Positions 1 to 8,408 of a DNA stretch of 25,177 nt are shown piece by piece. This DNA comes from CAZAPZ01 sp964487285 (GTDB taxonomy: Bacteria > Campylobacterota_A > Desulfurellia > JAADFJ01). The translations under genes were made by a program, and so were the position numbers. A model generated the notes under the pieces. That model was not told the DNA's origin and did no database searches. It saw only the letters and a program-made list of their open reading frames with translations. How positions within the stretch are numbered: position 1 is the stretch's first letter; every line of letters begins with the position of its first letter. The stretch lies in the NCBI GenBank assembly GCA_964487285.1, contig CAZAPZ010000013.1, positions 1 to 25,177 of the forward strand, read 5' to 3'.

Positions 1-1606
1 ATGATCGTTTAAATGAAGGATTGCTATTAATATGAGCATTAATCTCAAGAGTTGCCCTATTTCTTAAGTGATCAGCGCCTCTGGTTGCAACAGCAACACC
101 AAGGGCAAATGCTTTTATTATTCTGCAGTCATGAGGATCGGATTGAAACAGACCTTTTATCGTCATTTTATATTTATCTGCTTTCATTGGGTATTTCCCT
201 CTTTCAACCGCTCTGTTTGAATCTGCAACGGAAGCCCCGAAACCAGCACGTTTAGAAATCATAAATAAAAGTTTTTCTACACTTTTATAGTTGCCCCAGC
301 TCAAGTCCAGACCGCCTGTTTCCTTTTTTGTTATAATCCCACGCTGATAAAGCTCCATTGCCCAAGCAATTGAGCCTCCGGTGCTTGCCGAATCCAGTCC
401 GAGATCGTTTAAAATATTGTTAAGTCTTAAAACATACTCAATTTTTTTTATTCCGATATTTGGTCCGAATTTACCAAGAGTAACATATTCCGGACCATCG
501 CCTTTATCGTATTTATCATAAATGCCATCGTTATTTATCCCGTTGTAATTTTTTTCATGGATATGAACTGTATCAGCTTGACTCTCGTCGGTGCTCGTAT
601 TGCCTGATACTCCTTTCATGGCATTTGCCCCCCATCCTCCTACGGCATCAGGCGTCATATCATTCAATGGCCTGCAAATTATCGGACACTTATAACATCC
701 GGTCATTTTGGTTCTATAGGGATCAATATTACTTGCGTCTAAACTGTCATACCATAATGTTTCCTGATTGTTCTTTGTACCTAATGCGCAAATTATACGG
801 CTCGTTTTATAAAGAAATGGTGTTCCAACCTTTTTCAAGGCCTTTTTTACAACACTTGTAGCAAGAACATTACGTGCAATCTCTCTATTTGTTCCAACCA
901 TCTCTTTGGAAACCTTATTTTGTTTTGGCTTTCCCAGAATTAGTATAGCCTTCAAGTTCAGCGAGCCCATCTTGGCGCCTGTTCCTCCTCTGGCCCATAA
1001 CGCCTTAGGTCCTCCCATAATTCCGCTGTTTAAAACAAGATTTTCTCCTGCGGCTGTTATACGAGCCATTGCCATATTTCTGCCTTCGGTGCACTGATAA
1101 TCATTTTCTATACGTTTGGTAAATTCAATATTGTTTAAACCTTTATATTTATCTGCATTGACAAAGCCGACTGAATCGTACTCTATTTTTAATATCGTTA
1201 AATTATTCGATTTACCGTACATCACAATATGGTCATAGCCGTGCAGTTTGGAAAATGAGGGAAAAAAATCGCCGCAGCTTGAATCCATTATTGCATAACT
1301 GTCGGGAGATATGCTTGAAAAATTTCCCCTTGCCGCCGATGGAACCGTACCCGTTAAAATACCTGTTCCAAATATTAATGGAATTTCAGGATCTAACGGT
1401 TTTCTATCTTCATCAAGCAGATTGTAAAGCAAAAACATATTTGAGCCTCTGCCTGAAAGAAAGTTTTTTACAACCTCAAATGATAGATATCCCTTTTTCA
1501 ACTTTTTGTTATTAAAATCAACAAACAGAGTAATCCCCTGCGTTGGATATTGGGGTTTGCCGCTCATTCTTTTTAAAAGATTTTCCACCCTTGCTGCAAT
1601 ATTCAT
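1..1606 (-). CDS. aor: Aldehyde ferredoxin oxidoreductase (tungsten/molybdopterin family), C-terminus cut by window edge
   Basis: Reading the minus strand from the ATG at 1606 gives 535 codons with no stop down to base 2, so the gene runs off the left edge. The product oxidises aldehydes to carboxylic acids with ferredoxin as acceptor, in the cytoplasm. Visible family marks are the early FGTGILTGT block, GDFFPSFSKLHGYDHIV for the cofactor-binding domain, AGENLV followed by GGTGAKMGS near residue 200, and a CxxCxxxC set at C304, C307 and C311 that matches the first three [4Fe-4S] ligands of the family. The fourth ligand lies beyond the window. GPEYVTLG and TGGLDLSWGN are also typical. The N-terminus carries about 20 residues before the usual first strand. 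The gene is last in the visible operon, 41 bases after iorB, which suggests the substrate is an arylacetaldehyde or another aldehyde from 2-oxo acid breakdown. A BamB-like benzoyl-CoA reductase role is less likely but not excluded. Family assignment is firm; substrate is inferred. Confidence 0.9.
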   Translation of the reverse strand, partial: MNIAARVENLLKRMSGKPQYPTQGITLFVDFNNKKLKKGYLSFEVVKNFLSGRGSNMFLLYNLLDEDRKPLDPEIPLIFGTGILTGTVPSAARGNFSSISPDSYAIMDSSCGDFFPSFSKLHGYDHIVMYGKSNNLTILKIEYDSVGFVNADKYKGLNNIEFTKRIENDYQCTEGRNMAMARITAAGENLVLNSGIMGGPKALWARGGTGAKMGSLNLKAILILGKPKQNKVSKEMVGTNREIARNVLATSVVKKALKKVGTPFLYKTSRIICALGTKNNQETLWYDSLDASNIDPYRTKMTGCYKCPIICRPLNDMTPDAVGGWGANAMKGVSGNTSTDESQADTVHIHEKNYNGINNDGIYDKYDKGDGPEYVTLGKFGPNIGIKKIEYVLRLNNILNDLGLDSASTGGSIAWAMELYQRGIITKKETGGLDLSWGNYKSVEKLLFMISKRAGFGASVADSNRAVERGKYPMKADKYKMTIKGLFQSDPHDCRIIKAFALGVAVATRGADHLRNRATLEINAHINSNPSFKRS

Positions 1607-1647
1607 TTTTAACCTCTTACGAAAAACCGCATGCCCCTATAGATAAT

Positions 1648-2232
1648 TTACGATTCGCTGCAGGCATCTTTACCATATTCAAAAGCTTTCATATTCAGCG
1701 TTAGTAATTTCTCAGGAATTACTTCCTTGATTGCTTTGACCCATATAACACTATCAAATGGTAGAAACAATGTAGCCGCTCCAAGCATTACAACATTCAA
1801 TGCTTTAACATTTCCCGCTTTTATTGCAAGAGAAGTTGCATCGATGATGCTATATTTTATCTTATTCTCCTTAAACTTCTCTTCAATTTTCTCAGGATAT
1901 TCAGCCTTTCCTATTGAGACAGGCATAGGATCAATTTCTCTGCTGTTATATACAATTACACCGGTTTTCTTCAAATAATCGATCGTTCTTAAAGCTTCCA
2001 GGGGTTCAGAAGCAATTATAAGATCAGCTTCACCCTTACCAATAATAGGTGAATGAATAGCGTCTCGTGAAAATTCCAAATCACAGACAACAGATCCGCC
2101 CCTTTGACTCATGCCATGCACCTCATACTGCTTTACATTATACTCAGCGGCTATTGCAGCCTGCGCAATAATATCAGTCAGCAAAAGCACGCCTTGACCT
2201 CCAACGCCTGCTATAATTATTTTTTTACCCAT
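1648..2232 (-). CDS. iorB: Indolepyruvate ferredoxin oxidoreductase, beta subunit
   Basis: This is the small (gamma-domain) subunit of the enzyme that decarboxylates aryl pyruvates to arylacetyl-CoA, reducing ferredoxin. With the ATG at 2232 the protein is 194 residues, the usual size, and begins MGKKIIIAGVGGQGVLLLTD, the family's nucleotide-type GxGGQG loop. A second family block, EVHGMSQRGGSV, follows near residue 45. An upstream start at 2307 is open but would overlap iorA by over 80 bases and add 25 residues not seen in the family. The chosen ATG overlaps the iorA stop by 8 bases and has a GAGAG ribosome site, so the two are probably translationally coupled. It works as a complex with IorA. 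Confidence 0.93.
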   Translation of the reverse strand: MGKKIIIAGVGGQGVLLLTDIIAQAAIAAEYNVKQYEVHGMSQRGGSVVCDLEFSRDAIHSPIIGKGEADLIIASEPLEALRTIDYLKKTGVIVYNSREIDPMPVSIGKAEYPEKIEEKFKENKIKYSIIDATSLAIKAGNVKALNVVMLGAATLFLPFDSVIWVKAIKEVIPEKLLTLNMKAFEYGKDACSES

Positions 2233-3958
2233 TTTTGATCTCTCCAATAGCATCGAAATTACACATCTGTTCACAAACCAAGCATCCCGTACAAAGTGAT
2301 TCGTCAATAGTCACCTTTTTTTCATCCGGATGCCATGAAAGCGCCATGCATGCAACGGAAAGGCATATTTTACAGCCTGTACATTTGTCAAGTTCAACCA
2401 TCAAAGGCTTAGCTTTTATCTTGAATTTTAATGCACAAGGATCAGTAGATAAAATAACAGACACTCCTGGCTTTTTTAGCTCTTCCTTCAGTATCTTCTC
2501 GGTCTCTTCAAGGTTAAACGGATCATAATCCACAACATTAACACCTATTGATTCAACGAGTTTTTTTATATTTATGACCGGTGCAGTCTGACCTTTTAAT
2601 CTGATACCGGTTCCCGGATTGGGCTGACCGCCAGTCATAGCTGTAACTCTATTATCCTGTATTGCTACGAGAATATCACTTCCGTTATAAACTGCATTTA
2701 TCAGTCCTGTTATACCTGAATGGAAAAATGTAGAATCGCCTAATACGGCAACGGGTTTAAACATCTCGCCGGTTTTTCTCACTTGGCTTGCTCCATGTGC
2801 CACACCGATTGAAGAACCCATGCATATACAGCTGTGCATAGCGGAAAGCGGAGCCAGTGCTCCCAATGTGGAGCATCCTATGTCTCCGGATACATACACT
2901 CTTAATTTTCTTAAAATACGGAACAAGCCTCTATGCGAACATCCCGGACAGAGCGTTGGAGGTCTGATAGGCGCATCCTCTTTTTTGAAGCTTTCAATCT
3001 TCTCTATGTTAGATCCGCTTCGTAGAATATTTGCCGATAATTCTCCTATTGAAGGTAAACGGTTTTTGCCGTAATCAACTTTAATTCCAAATGATTTGAT
3101 CTGTATCTCTAAAAACGGATCAAGCTCTTCAATAATAAATAGTTCCGTTACCTTTGATCTAAAATCCTCAATAATTTTTTTGTTAAGAGGATATACCATA
3201 CCCAATTTTAGGACGGAAGCTTCAGGAAACGCTTCTTTAACATATTGATAACTTATGCCCGAAGTAATTATTCCCAATGATCTGTCTTTGTATTCAATTT
3301 TATTTATATTTCCTGCAGCAAATTCCCTAAGCTTCCCCAATCTCTTTTCTACTGTCGGACGCCGCAGGATAGCATTTGCAGGGAGCATTGTATATTTTTG
3401 CCAATCTTTATCTATGGGTTTCAATTCTACATTCTCTCTATCATTGATCTCAACTATACTTTTTGAATGGCTCATAGCAGTTGTGGTTCGCAGCAAAACA
3501 GGGGTATCAAATCTTTCACTGATTTCAAACCCTAATTTCGTAAATGAAAGACACTCCTGACTGTCTGACGGTTCAAGCATCGGTATTTTGGACGCCAATC
3601 CATACCAGCGATTATCCTGCTCATTTTGAGATGAATGCATACCCGGATCATCGGCTGTGAGTATAACAATGCCTCCATTTACGCCGGTGTAAGCGAGTGT
3701 GAAAAGCGGATCGGCTGCAACATTCAAGCCCACATGCTTCATAGTTACAAGCACTCTTGCCCCGCTTATTGAAGCTCCTATTGCAGCTTCAAGTGCTGTT
3801 TTTTCATTAGGCGCCCATTCGGATAGCACCTCTTTAAATTCTGCCATAGCTTCAAGGACTTCTGTGCTGGGTGTTCCGGGATAGCCCGTTGCATACTGCA
3901 CCCCCGCTTCGTAAGCCCCTTCGGCAATTGCAGCATTTCCAAGTAGTAATTTTTTCAT
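2225..3958 (-). CDS. iorA: Indolepyruvate ferredoxin oxidoreductase, alpha subunit
   Basis: This is the large subunit (577 residues) of the thiamine-diphosphate 2-oxo acid:ferredoxin oxidoreductase that acts on indolepyruvate, phenylpyruvate and hydroxyphenylpyruvate in known members. The N-terminal pyrimidine-binding domain starts MKKLLLGNAAIAEGAYEAG with GYPGTPSTE. The TPP domain has PTLCPGCSHRG (about 340) and GDSTFFHSGITGL with a later GGQPNPGTG. The C-terminus is a two-cluster ferredoxin domain with CTGCKIC and CTGCLVC motifs (about 525-570). The length and domain order match full-length IorA. It lies directly after paaK (110-base gap) and overlaps iorB by 8 bases. Together with paaK and aor it points to aromatic amino acid or aryl acid metabolism. 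The start ATG follows a GAGGAG ribosome site. Confidence 0.95.
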   Translation of the reverse strand: MKKLLLGNAAIAEGAYEAGVQYATGYPGTPSTEVLEAMAEFKEVLSEWAPNEKTALEAAIGASISGARVLVTMKHVGLNVAADPLFTLAYTGVNGGIVILTADDPGMHSSQNEQDNRWYGLASKIPMLEPSDSQECLSFTKLGFEISERFDTPVLLRTTTAMSHSKSIVEINDRENVELKPIDKDWQKYTMLPANAILRRPTVEKRLGKLREFAAGNINKIEYKDRSLGIITSGISYQYVKEAFPEASVLKLGMVYPLNKKIIEDFRSKVTELFIIEELDPFLEIQIKSFGIKVDYGKNRLPSIGELSANILRSGSNIEKIESFKKEDAPIRPPTLCPGCSHRGLFRILRKLRVYVSGDIGCSTLGALAPLSAMHSCICMGSSIGVAHGASQVRKTGEMFKPVAVLGDSTFFHSGITGLINAVYNGSDILVAIQDNRVTAMTGGQPNPGTGIRLKGQTAPVINIKKLVESIGVNVVDYDPFNLEETEKILKEELKKPGVSVILSTDPCALKFKIKAKPLMVELDKCTGCKICLSVACMALSWHPDEKKVTIDESLCTGCLVCEQMCNFDAIGEIKNG

Positions 3959-4068
3959 ATATCAAACAACTCCTCTTGTTTTATGTTTAACGCAGGCAAA
4001 GATGAGGATGTCGTACGCATTTCCATTGTTGTAAGAACATTGGTCAGTCTATCCTCTTCAATTCCCCG

Positions 4069-5415
4069 TCATATCAATCTCTTATCCACAACTCTTTTTG
4101 CCTTGCCCTCAAATCTTGGCAATATTTTCGGCATATAAAGTTTTACATCTGTTGTAACACCTATCAAATCTTTAATGTCTTTCTTTACCTTGTTTTTTAA
4201 GCTGTCAACCTTTTTGTGTGATAGAGATGCTGAATTTGGGCGAGCTGGTATGATAATATTACTAAGTGATTTTGCAAAATCATCACTAATCTCAACTTCA
4301 ACGGTTAATGTATCAAGATTTTTTTCTCTATTAACAATAAGCTGATAATGCCCTGAAAGAAAGTTGTATTTTGTTATGATATCTTCTATCTGACCCGGGA
4401 AAACATTTACGCCTCGTATTATGAGCATATCATCGCTTCTTCCCATTATAGATTCCATTTTCGAGAAACTTCTTCCGCAACTGCATTTAATACGCGGGTA
4501 AAGTGTTGTAATATCATGAGTTCTATATCTGATTAATGGAAATGCCTCTTTTGTTAATGTTGTTATAACAAGTTCGCCTTTGGAACCGTATGGCAGCTGC
4601 TCGCCGGTTTCAGGATTAATAATTTCACAAAGGAAGTTATCTTCATAAATATGCATGCCATTTTTCTCTTCTATACATTCGGATGCAACTCCAGGTCCTA
4701 TAATTTCAGAGAGTCCGTATAGATTCAATGCATCTATATGCAGCTTTTTCTCTATCTCTTTACGCATACCTTCACTCCACGGCTCTGCTCCCAAAGCCGC
4801 AACTTTTAAAGGTAATTTTTCAAAATCTACCCCAAGCTCCGATCCTACATCATAAAGATACAGGGCAAATGACGGCGTACAGGTCAAACATGTCGCCCCG
4901 AAATCGCCAAGCAGCTGTACCTGCTTTTTTGTGTTGCCTCCCGATATAGGAATAACTGCGGCACCTAACTCTTCTGCACCGTAATGAGCTCCAAGACCTC
5001 CGGTAAAAAGTCCATAGCCGTATGCATTTTGAATTATATCATTACTGTTTAATCCTGCGGAGGCAAATACTCGTGCCATAAGTTTTGCCCATGTTTTTAT
5101 ATCGTTTCTTGTATATCCGCAAACGGTAGGACTGCCTGTTGTGCCGCTTGATGCATGAATTCTTACTATTTGCTCCATTGGAACGGTAAACATTTTATAA
5201 GGATAGTTGTCTCTTAAATCCTGTTTTACGGTGAATGGAAGATTTTTCAGGTCTTCCAAACTCCTAATGTCTTTAGGTTTGATCCCCAATTTATCAAACG
5301 CTTTTTTATAAAAAGATACATTCTCATACACTCTTCCAACTGTACTTTGCAAGCGTTCAAGTTGTATTTTTTTTAAATCCGACTCTCCAATTAGCTCGTT
5401 TTCGTCAAAAATCAT
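4069..5415 (-). CDS. paaK: Phenylacetate-CoA ligase family (AMP-forming aryl acid CoA ligase)
   Basis: The protein has 448 residues and belongs to the PaaK branch of acyl-adenylating enzymes, which convert an arylacetate (phenylacetate, hydroxyphenylacetate, indoleacetate) plus ATP and CoA to the thioester. The adenylate loop ASSGTTGSPT is at residues 88-97, followed by the PaaK-typical YGYGLFTGGLGAHYG and the GASCLTC-like block (here GATCLTCTPS). YGLSEIIGPGVA, IRYRTHDIT, a CSCGR turn, GRSDDMLIIRGVNVFPGQIE and the C-terminal PRFEGKAKR with the catalytic lysine are all present. The length is slightly above the usual 430. The gene starts 15 bases after the dehydrogenase stop behind a GGGGGAAGG ribosome site. 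Substrate specificity cannot be read from the sequence; the ior and aor neighbours suggest an arylacetate. Confidence 0.93.
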   Translation of the reverse strand: MIFDENELIGESDLKKIQLERLQSTVGRVYENVSFYKKAFDKLGIKPKDIRSLEDLKNLPFTVKQDLRDNYPYKMFTVPMEQIVRIHASSGTTGSPTVCGYTRNDIKTWAKLMARVFASAGLNSNDIIQNAYGYGLFTGGLGAHYGAEELGAAVIPISGGNTKKQVQLLGDFGATCLTCTPSFALYLYDVGSELGVDFEKLPLKVAALGAEPWSEGMRKEIEKKLHIDALNLYGLSEIIGPGVASECIEEKNGMHIYEDNFLCEIINPETGEQLPYGSKGELVITTLTKEAFPLIRYRTHDITTLYPRIKCSCGRSFSKMESIMGRSDDMLIIRGVNVFPGQIEDIITKYNFLSGHYQLIVNREKNLDTLTVEVEISDDFAKSLSNIIIPARPNSASLSHKKVDSLKNKVKKDIKDLIGVTTDVKLYMPKILPRFEGKAKRVVDKRLI

Positions 5416-5430
5416 CCTTCCCCCTATATG

Positions 5431-6279
5431 CTATTTGCTGTAATCGTAGAAGCCCTTACCTGTCTTTCTGCCAAGCCATCCTGCTTGAATCATCTTCTCC
5501 ATACCATTTGGCGGTAAAAATTTTTTATCCTTTGTTTCATCGTACAATATATGACCGACAAAATAAGCTATATCAACACCTGTAAAATCCATAAGTTCGA
5601 GAGGTCCCATTGGAACACCTGCGCCAAGCTTCATAGCCGTATCAATCTCTTCAACTGAAGCTATGCCGGCATCATATACTCTTGCAGCTTCAAGCATATA
5701 AGGAACAAGTATTCTGTTAACGATAAATCCCGGTGAATCTTTGCATACTATGCCTGTTTTGCCCAGCAGTTTTGCAACGGCTTCGGCAATTTTGACGGTT
5801 TCACCCGATGTCTGAAGAGCAGGTGTTATTTCAACAAGCTTCATCATTGGCACCGGATTAAAAAAATGCATACCTACAAAGTTTTCCTCTCTGCCGCTTT
5901 TTCTTGCAAGTTCAGTTATGGAAAGACTCGAAGTATTTGATGCAAAAGGAACAGATTTTGGTATAATATCATTAATCTTTTTATAAAGCTCCGATTTAAC
6001 ATTAAGATCTTCAAAGACGGCTTCAAAAACAAACTCGGCATCCGATGATTTTTGCAGATCGGTTGTAAATTCAATTCTACCTATTATTTTCTCAACAGTT
6101 TCTCTCAATTTTCCCTTTTTATCAAAACGAGCAAGACTCTTCATAATGATTTTTCTACTCATTTCAACAGATGACAAAGCATTATCAATAGCAACAACCG
6201 CTATTTCACTCATAGCAGCAGTTTGAATAATTCCACTCCCCATACTGCCCGTGCCAAATACTGCAATCTTTTTGACCAT
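5431..6279 (-). CDS. 3-hydroxyacyl-CoA dehydrogenase (3-hydroxybutyryl-CoA dehydrogenase family)
   Basis: This is a stand-alone 282-residue NAD(P)-dependent dehydrogenase that oxidises an (S)-3-hydroxyacyl-CoA to the 3-oxoacyl-CoA. The N-terminal Rossmann fold shows GTGSMGSGI at residues 9-17 (GxGxxG). SNTSSLSIT and GMHFFNPVPMMKLVE, carrying the catalytic histidine, follow in the expected places. DSPGFIVNRIL and the C-terminal GPLELMDFTGVD with GWLGRKTGKGFYDY complete the family pattern. A strong AGGAGG ribosome site sits at 6281-6289. It is the natural partner of the preceding enoyl-CoA hydratase, from which it is separated by an unusually long 158-base gap holding a candidate internal promoter. 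In context the substrate is probably an aryl or alicyclic 3-hydroxyacyl-CoA rather than hydroxybutyryl-CoA. Confidence 0.93.
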   Translation of the reverse strand: MVKKIAVFGTGSMGSGIIQTAAMSEIAVVAIDNALSSVEMSRKIIMKSLARFDKKGKLRETVEKIIGRIEFTTDLQKSSDAEFVFEAVFEDLNVKSELYKKINDIIPKSVPFASNTSSLSITELARKSGREENFVGMHFFNPVPMMKLVEITPALQTSGETVKIAEAVAKLLGKTGIVCKDSPGFIVNRILVPYMLEAARVYDAGIASVEEIDTAMKLGAGVPMGPLELMDFTGVDIAYFVGHILYDETKDKKFLPPNGMEKMIQAGWLGRKTGKGFYDYSK

Positions 6280-6296
6280 TGTTCCTCCTAATATAA

Positions 6297-6325
6297 ATTA
6301 TAAATATTAAACCGTGATTCGTAAA
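6297..6325 (-). promoter_or_regulatory. Candidate internal promoter before the hydroxyacyl-CoA dehydrogenase
   Basis: On the minus strand, TTTACG (6325-6320) is followed after 17 bases by a perfect TATAAT (6302-6297). It lies in the only long gap (158 bases) among the operon's central genes, just upstream of the dehydrogenase ribosome site. The -35 match is weak and the region is AT-rich, so this is tentative. If real, the distal half (dehydrogenase, paaK, ior, aor) could be expressed separately. Confidence 0.35.
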
Positions 6326-6437
6326 ATCAAGATTTGCCGTTCATTGATATATCTTTCCCCGCCTCCATTTTAAGGCTGAAATTCATTCAAATCTCCATCC
6401 GTTTATTTATTCAAAAACTCTTTTCAACTCCCTTTGA

Positions 6438-7217
6438 TCATTTTCCTTTGAACTTAGGCTTTCTTTTTTCTAAAAAACTACTGAGCCCTTCTTTTGCATC
6501 TTCAGTTTCAAACAATTCAACGAATTCCGATAATTCAACCGATAATCCTTGATCAATCGGTCTATCCATGCCGCCTAATATTGCTGCTTTTGCAGCTTCT
6601 TTTGCCTTTATGGCGCCGCCTGCTATTCTATCTGCAAAGCTGTTTACATAATCTTCAAATCGATCTTTTTTTACTACTTCATCAACAAGACCTATTTTTT
6701 TTGCCTCATCCGGTGTTATGCCTCTGCCGTCAACAATCATTTTAAATGCATTATGATACCCGATTAACCTGGGAAGCCTCTGTGTTCCTCCAGCCCCAGG
6801 TATGATGCCAAGCGTTGTTTCAGGCAATCCTACGATATATCTACCTTCCATTGCAATTCTATAATCGCAGCATAAAATGAGTTCGCATCCGCCGCCAAGC
6901 GCAAATCCATTTATTGCGGCAATCGTAAGTTTCTTTGAATTTGCAATTCTGCTGAAGCTGTTCTGAAAAAATCGTGTCGTATCCTCGGATTCTGTTTTGC
7001 TGAATTTCAGTATCATATCAATATCGGCGCCTGCGGCGAAGAATTTCGGCAAGCCGCTTGATACAACAATAACATTGCATCTATTGTCATTAGAAAGCTC
7101 ATCAAAGTTTCTTACAATCTCGCCCACAAACTGTTTGTTTATAGCATTTGCCGGTTCCCTTTTAAGAACAAGATGCCCTATTCCGTTTTTTATCTCTATT
7201 TCAACCGATTTATTCAT
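6438..7217 (-). CDS. Enoyl-CoA hydratase/isomerase (crotonase family)
   Basis: The product has 259 residues and adds water across an enoyl-CoA double bond. The oxyanion-hole segment FFAAGADIDM is near residue 60. INGFALGGGCELILCCDYRIA and GLPETTLGIIPGAGGTQRL carry both acidic residues (Glu in GGGCEL and Glu in LPETTLG) used by true hydratases, so hydration rather than an alternative crotonase reaction is likely. The ATG follows directly on the TAA of the upstream dehydratase subunit with no gap. In context it would hydrate a cinnamoyl-type or alicyclic enoyl-CoA and feed the neighbouring 3-hydroxyacyl-CoA dehydrogenase and the upstream thiolase. The substrate is inferred, while the family is clear. 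Confidence 0.94.
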   Translation of the reverse strand: MNKSVEIEIKNGIGHLVLKREPANAINKQFVGEIVRNFDELSNDNRCNVIVVSSGLPKFFAAGADIDMILKFSKTESEDTTRFFQNSFSRIANSKKLTIAAINGFALGGGCELILCCDYRIAMEGRYIVGLPETTLGIIPGAGGTQRLPRLIGYHNAFKMIVDGRGITPDEAKKIGLVDEVVKKDRFEDYVNSFADRIAGGAIKAKEAAKAAILGGMDRPIDQGLSVELSEFVELFETEDAKEGLSSFLEKRKPKFKGK

Positions 7218-8408
7218 TTATGCCCCCATTTCTGCCAATGTTTCTATTCTTTCTATAACCTTTTGCCTGTCATAGTTACGAGGGTCATTATGGTCGGCCT
7301 CTATTATAATAGCCGGTATGCCCCTCTCTCTCAAATTGTCAGCAAGCTGCAATTGAACCAACGAATAGCTTTTGCAGCTTCTATCGGCATGAAATACAAC
7401 GCCCTCTACATCATATTTATTTATCAAATCAAGTAAAGTTTCAAAACGTTTCTTTATGTGTACATTAAGAAATCCGCCGCCTATGTAATAGGCAAGTCCT
7501 TCTAACGGATTCTCAACATCCACCTCTCCCATATATTTATCACCCCATGCCTGCGTGTATGTATCGGTAACAAAATTAATACCTTTTTTGGCAAGCTCAT
7601 TGAAGAGCCTTAAGTCATGCCATACAGGCAGATTATCCCAAAGAAACCGATGCTTTTCATTCGGTACAGGGAAATTGCCATCATCTATCCGTTTTTTTGT
7701 TTCATTATAAAGCATCTTTAAATGATTTAAATACTGTTCCGTTCCACGCAGAGCAACCATAGGAAACATATGTGTAAATAGATCGGCTCCCATTAAAGGA
7801 CAAGGCTTATTAGTTCTAAGTTCCATCGTTTTGCGCCAAAGAGATTTACCCTCATTGGAAATTTTAACGACCTCTCGGAGCCTTTCAATATCAAACTTCT
7901 TTCCTGTTGTTTTTTCAAGAAAGTTAATCATATTTTTTAGTTCGTTCACTTGATACGCCAGATGCTTTCCGCGTGATACATCCTCTACCATAGGTGAATC
8001 AAAATTAAACATTGGAACTTTGGCATTCTTTGATATGAGTCTCCACCATGAAATTATTGTAACACAAGAATTACTTGTCTGAACAAGAGCAGTAGGTTTC
8101 GGTAATTTTCCAACAGGACCGTCACCCGCCAATATACTTCCGTATGTACTTCTCAAATATGAACATGTATGTCTGCTGATTCCATCAGCTTCAGCTATTT
8201 TTGAATACTGCGCAGCTTCTTTTCTTGCTCCAAGCATTGCCCCGTAATTTTCAAGATAAAAAGGGAAAATATCCATAGCATAAAACAGTTCGCTTGGAGC
8301 GCCTACATTAACCCACACAACAGGATTGCCATTTTTAGAACATTTTTTAAGATCATCATAATATTCGGAAATTAGAGTTTTGAGATTTCCCGTTGATTCC
8401 AATCTCAT
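7218..8408 (-). CDS. 2-hydroxyacyl-CoA dehydratase / benzoyl-CoA reductase family subunit (HgdA/FldB/BcrB-like)
   Basis: This is one of two different HgdB-like family subunits encoded side by side. In known enzymes such a pair holds [4Fe-4S] clusters and catalyses a radical elimination of water from a 2-hydroxyacyl-CoA, or the two-electron reduction of benzoyl-CoA, after one-electron activation by an ATPase. This 396-residue chain has VGAPSELFYAMDIFP near the start, and three cysteines in family positions: C82 (HTCSYLRS), C115 (TSNSCVT) and C345 (HADRSCKSYS). The C-terminus has the typical GIPAIIIEADHNDPRNY and an ERIETLAEM tail. The length suits phenyllactate dehydratase subunits (about 400) slightly better than BcrB. 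It overlaps the upstream partner gene by 4 bases (ATGA), as expected for a heterodimer. No activator ATPase is encoded in the window. Confidence 0.88.
   Translation of the reverse strand: MRLESTGNLKTLISEYYDDLKKCSKNGNPVVWVNVGAPSELFYAMDIFPFYLENYGAMLGARKEAAQYSKIAEADGISRHTCSYLRSTYGSILAGDGPVGKLPKPTALVQTSNSCVTIISWWRLISKNAKVPMFNFDSPMVEDVSRGKHLAYQVNELKNMINFLEKTTGKKFDIERLREVVKISNEGKSLWRKTMELRTNKPCPLMGADLFTHMFPMVALRGTEQYLNHLKMLYNETKKRIDDGNFPVPNEKHRFLWDNLPVWHDLRLFNELAKKGINFVTDTYTQAWGDKYMGEVDVENPLEGLAYYIGGGFLNVHIKKRFETLLDLINKYDVEGVVFHADRSCKSYSLVQLQLADNLRERGIPAIIIEADHNDPRNYDRQKVIERIETLAEMGA

Noticed and set aside
52..1515. Several plus-strand open frames of 60-90 codons
   Set aside because: They lie opposite the continuous aldehyde oxidoreductase frame on the minus strand, have no ribosome sites and no recognisable motifs.
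2233..2307. Longer IorB start at 2307
   Set aside because: It would overlap iorA coding sequence by over 80 bases and add residues not typical of the family; the ATG at 2232 fits better.
4040..4071. Selenocysteine decoding at the PaaK TGA
   Set aside because: No convincing hairpin follows the TGA, and PaaK homologues have no selenocysteine; TGA is also used as an ordinary stop elsewhere (for example in the ketopantoate reductase-family gene).
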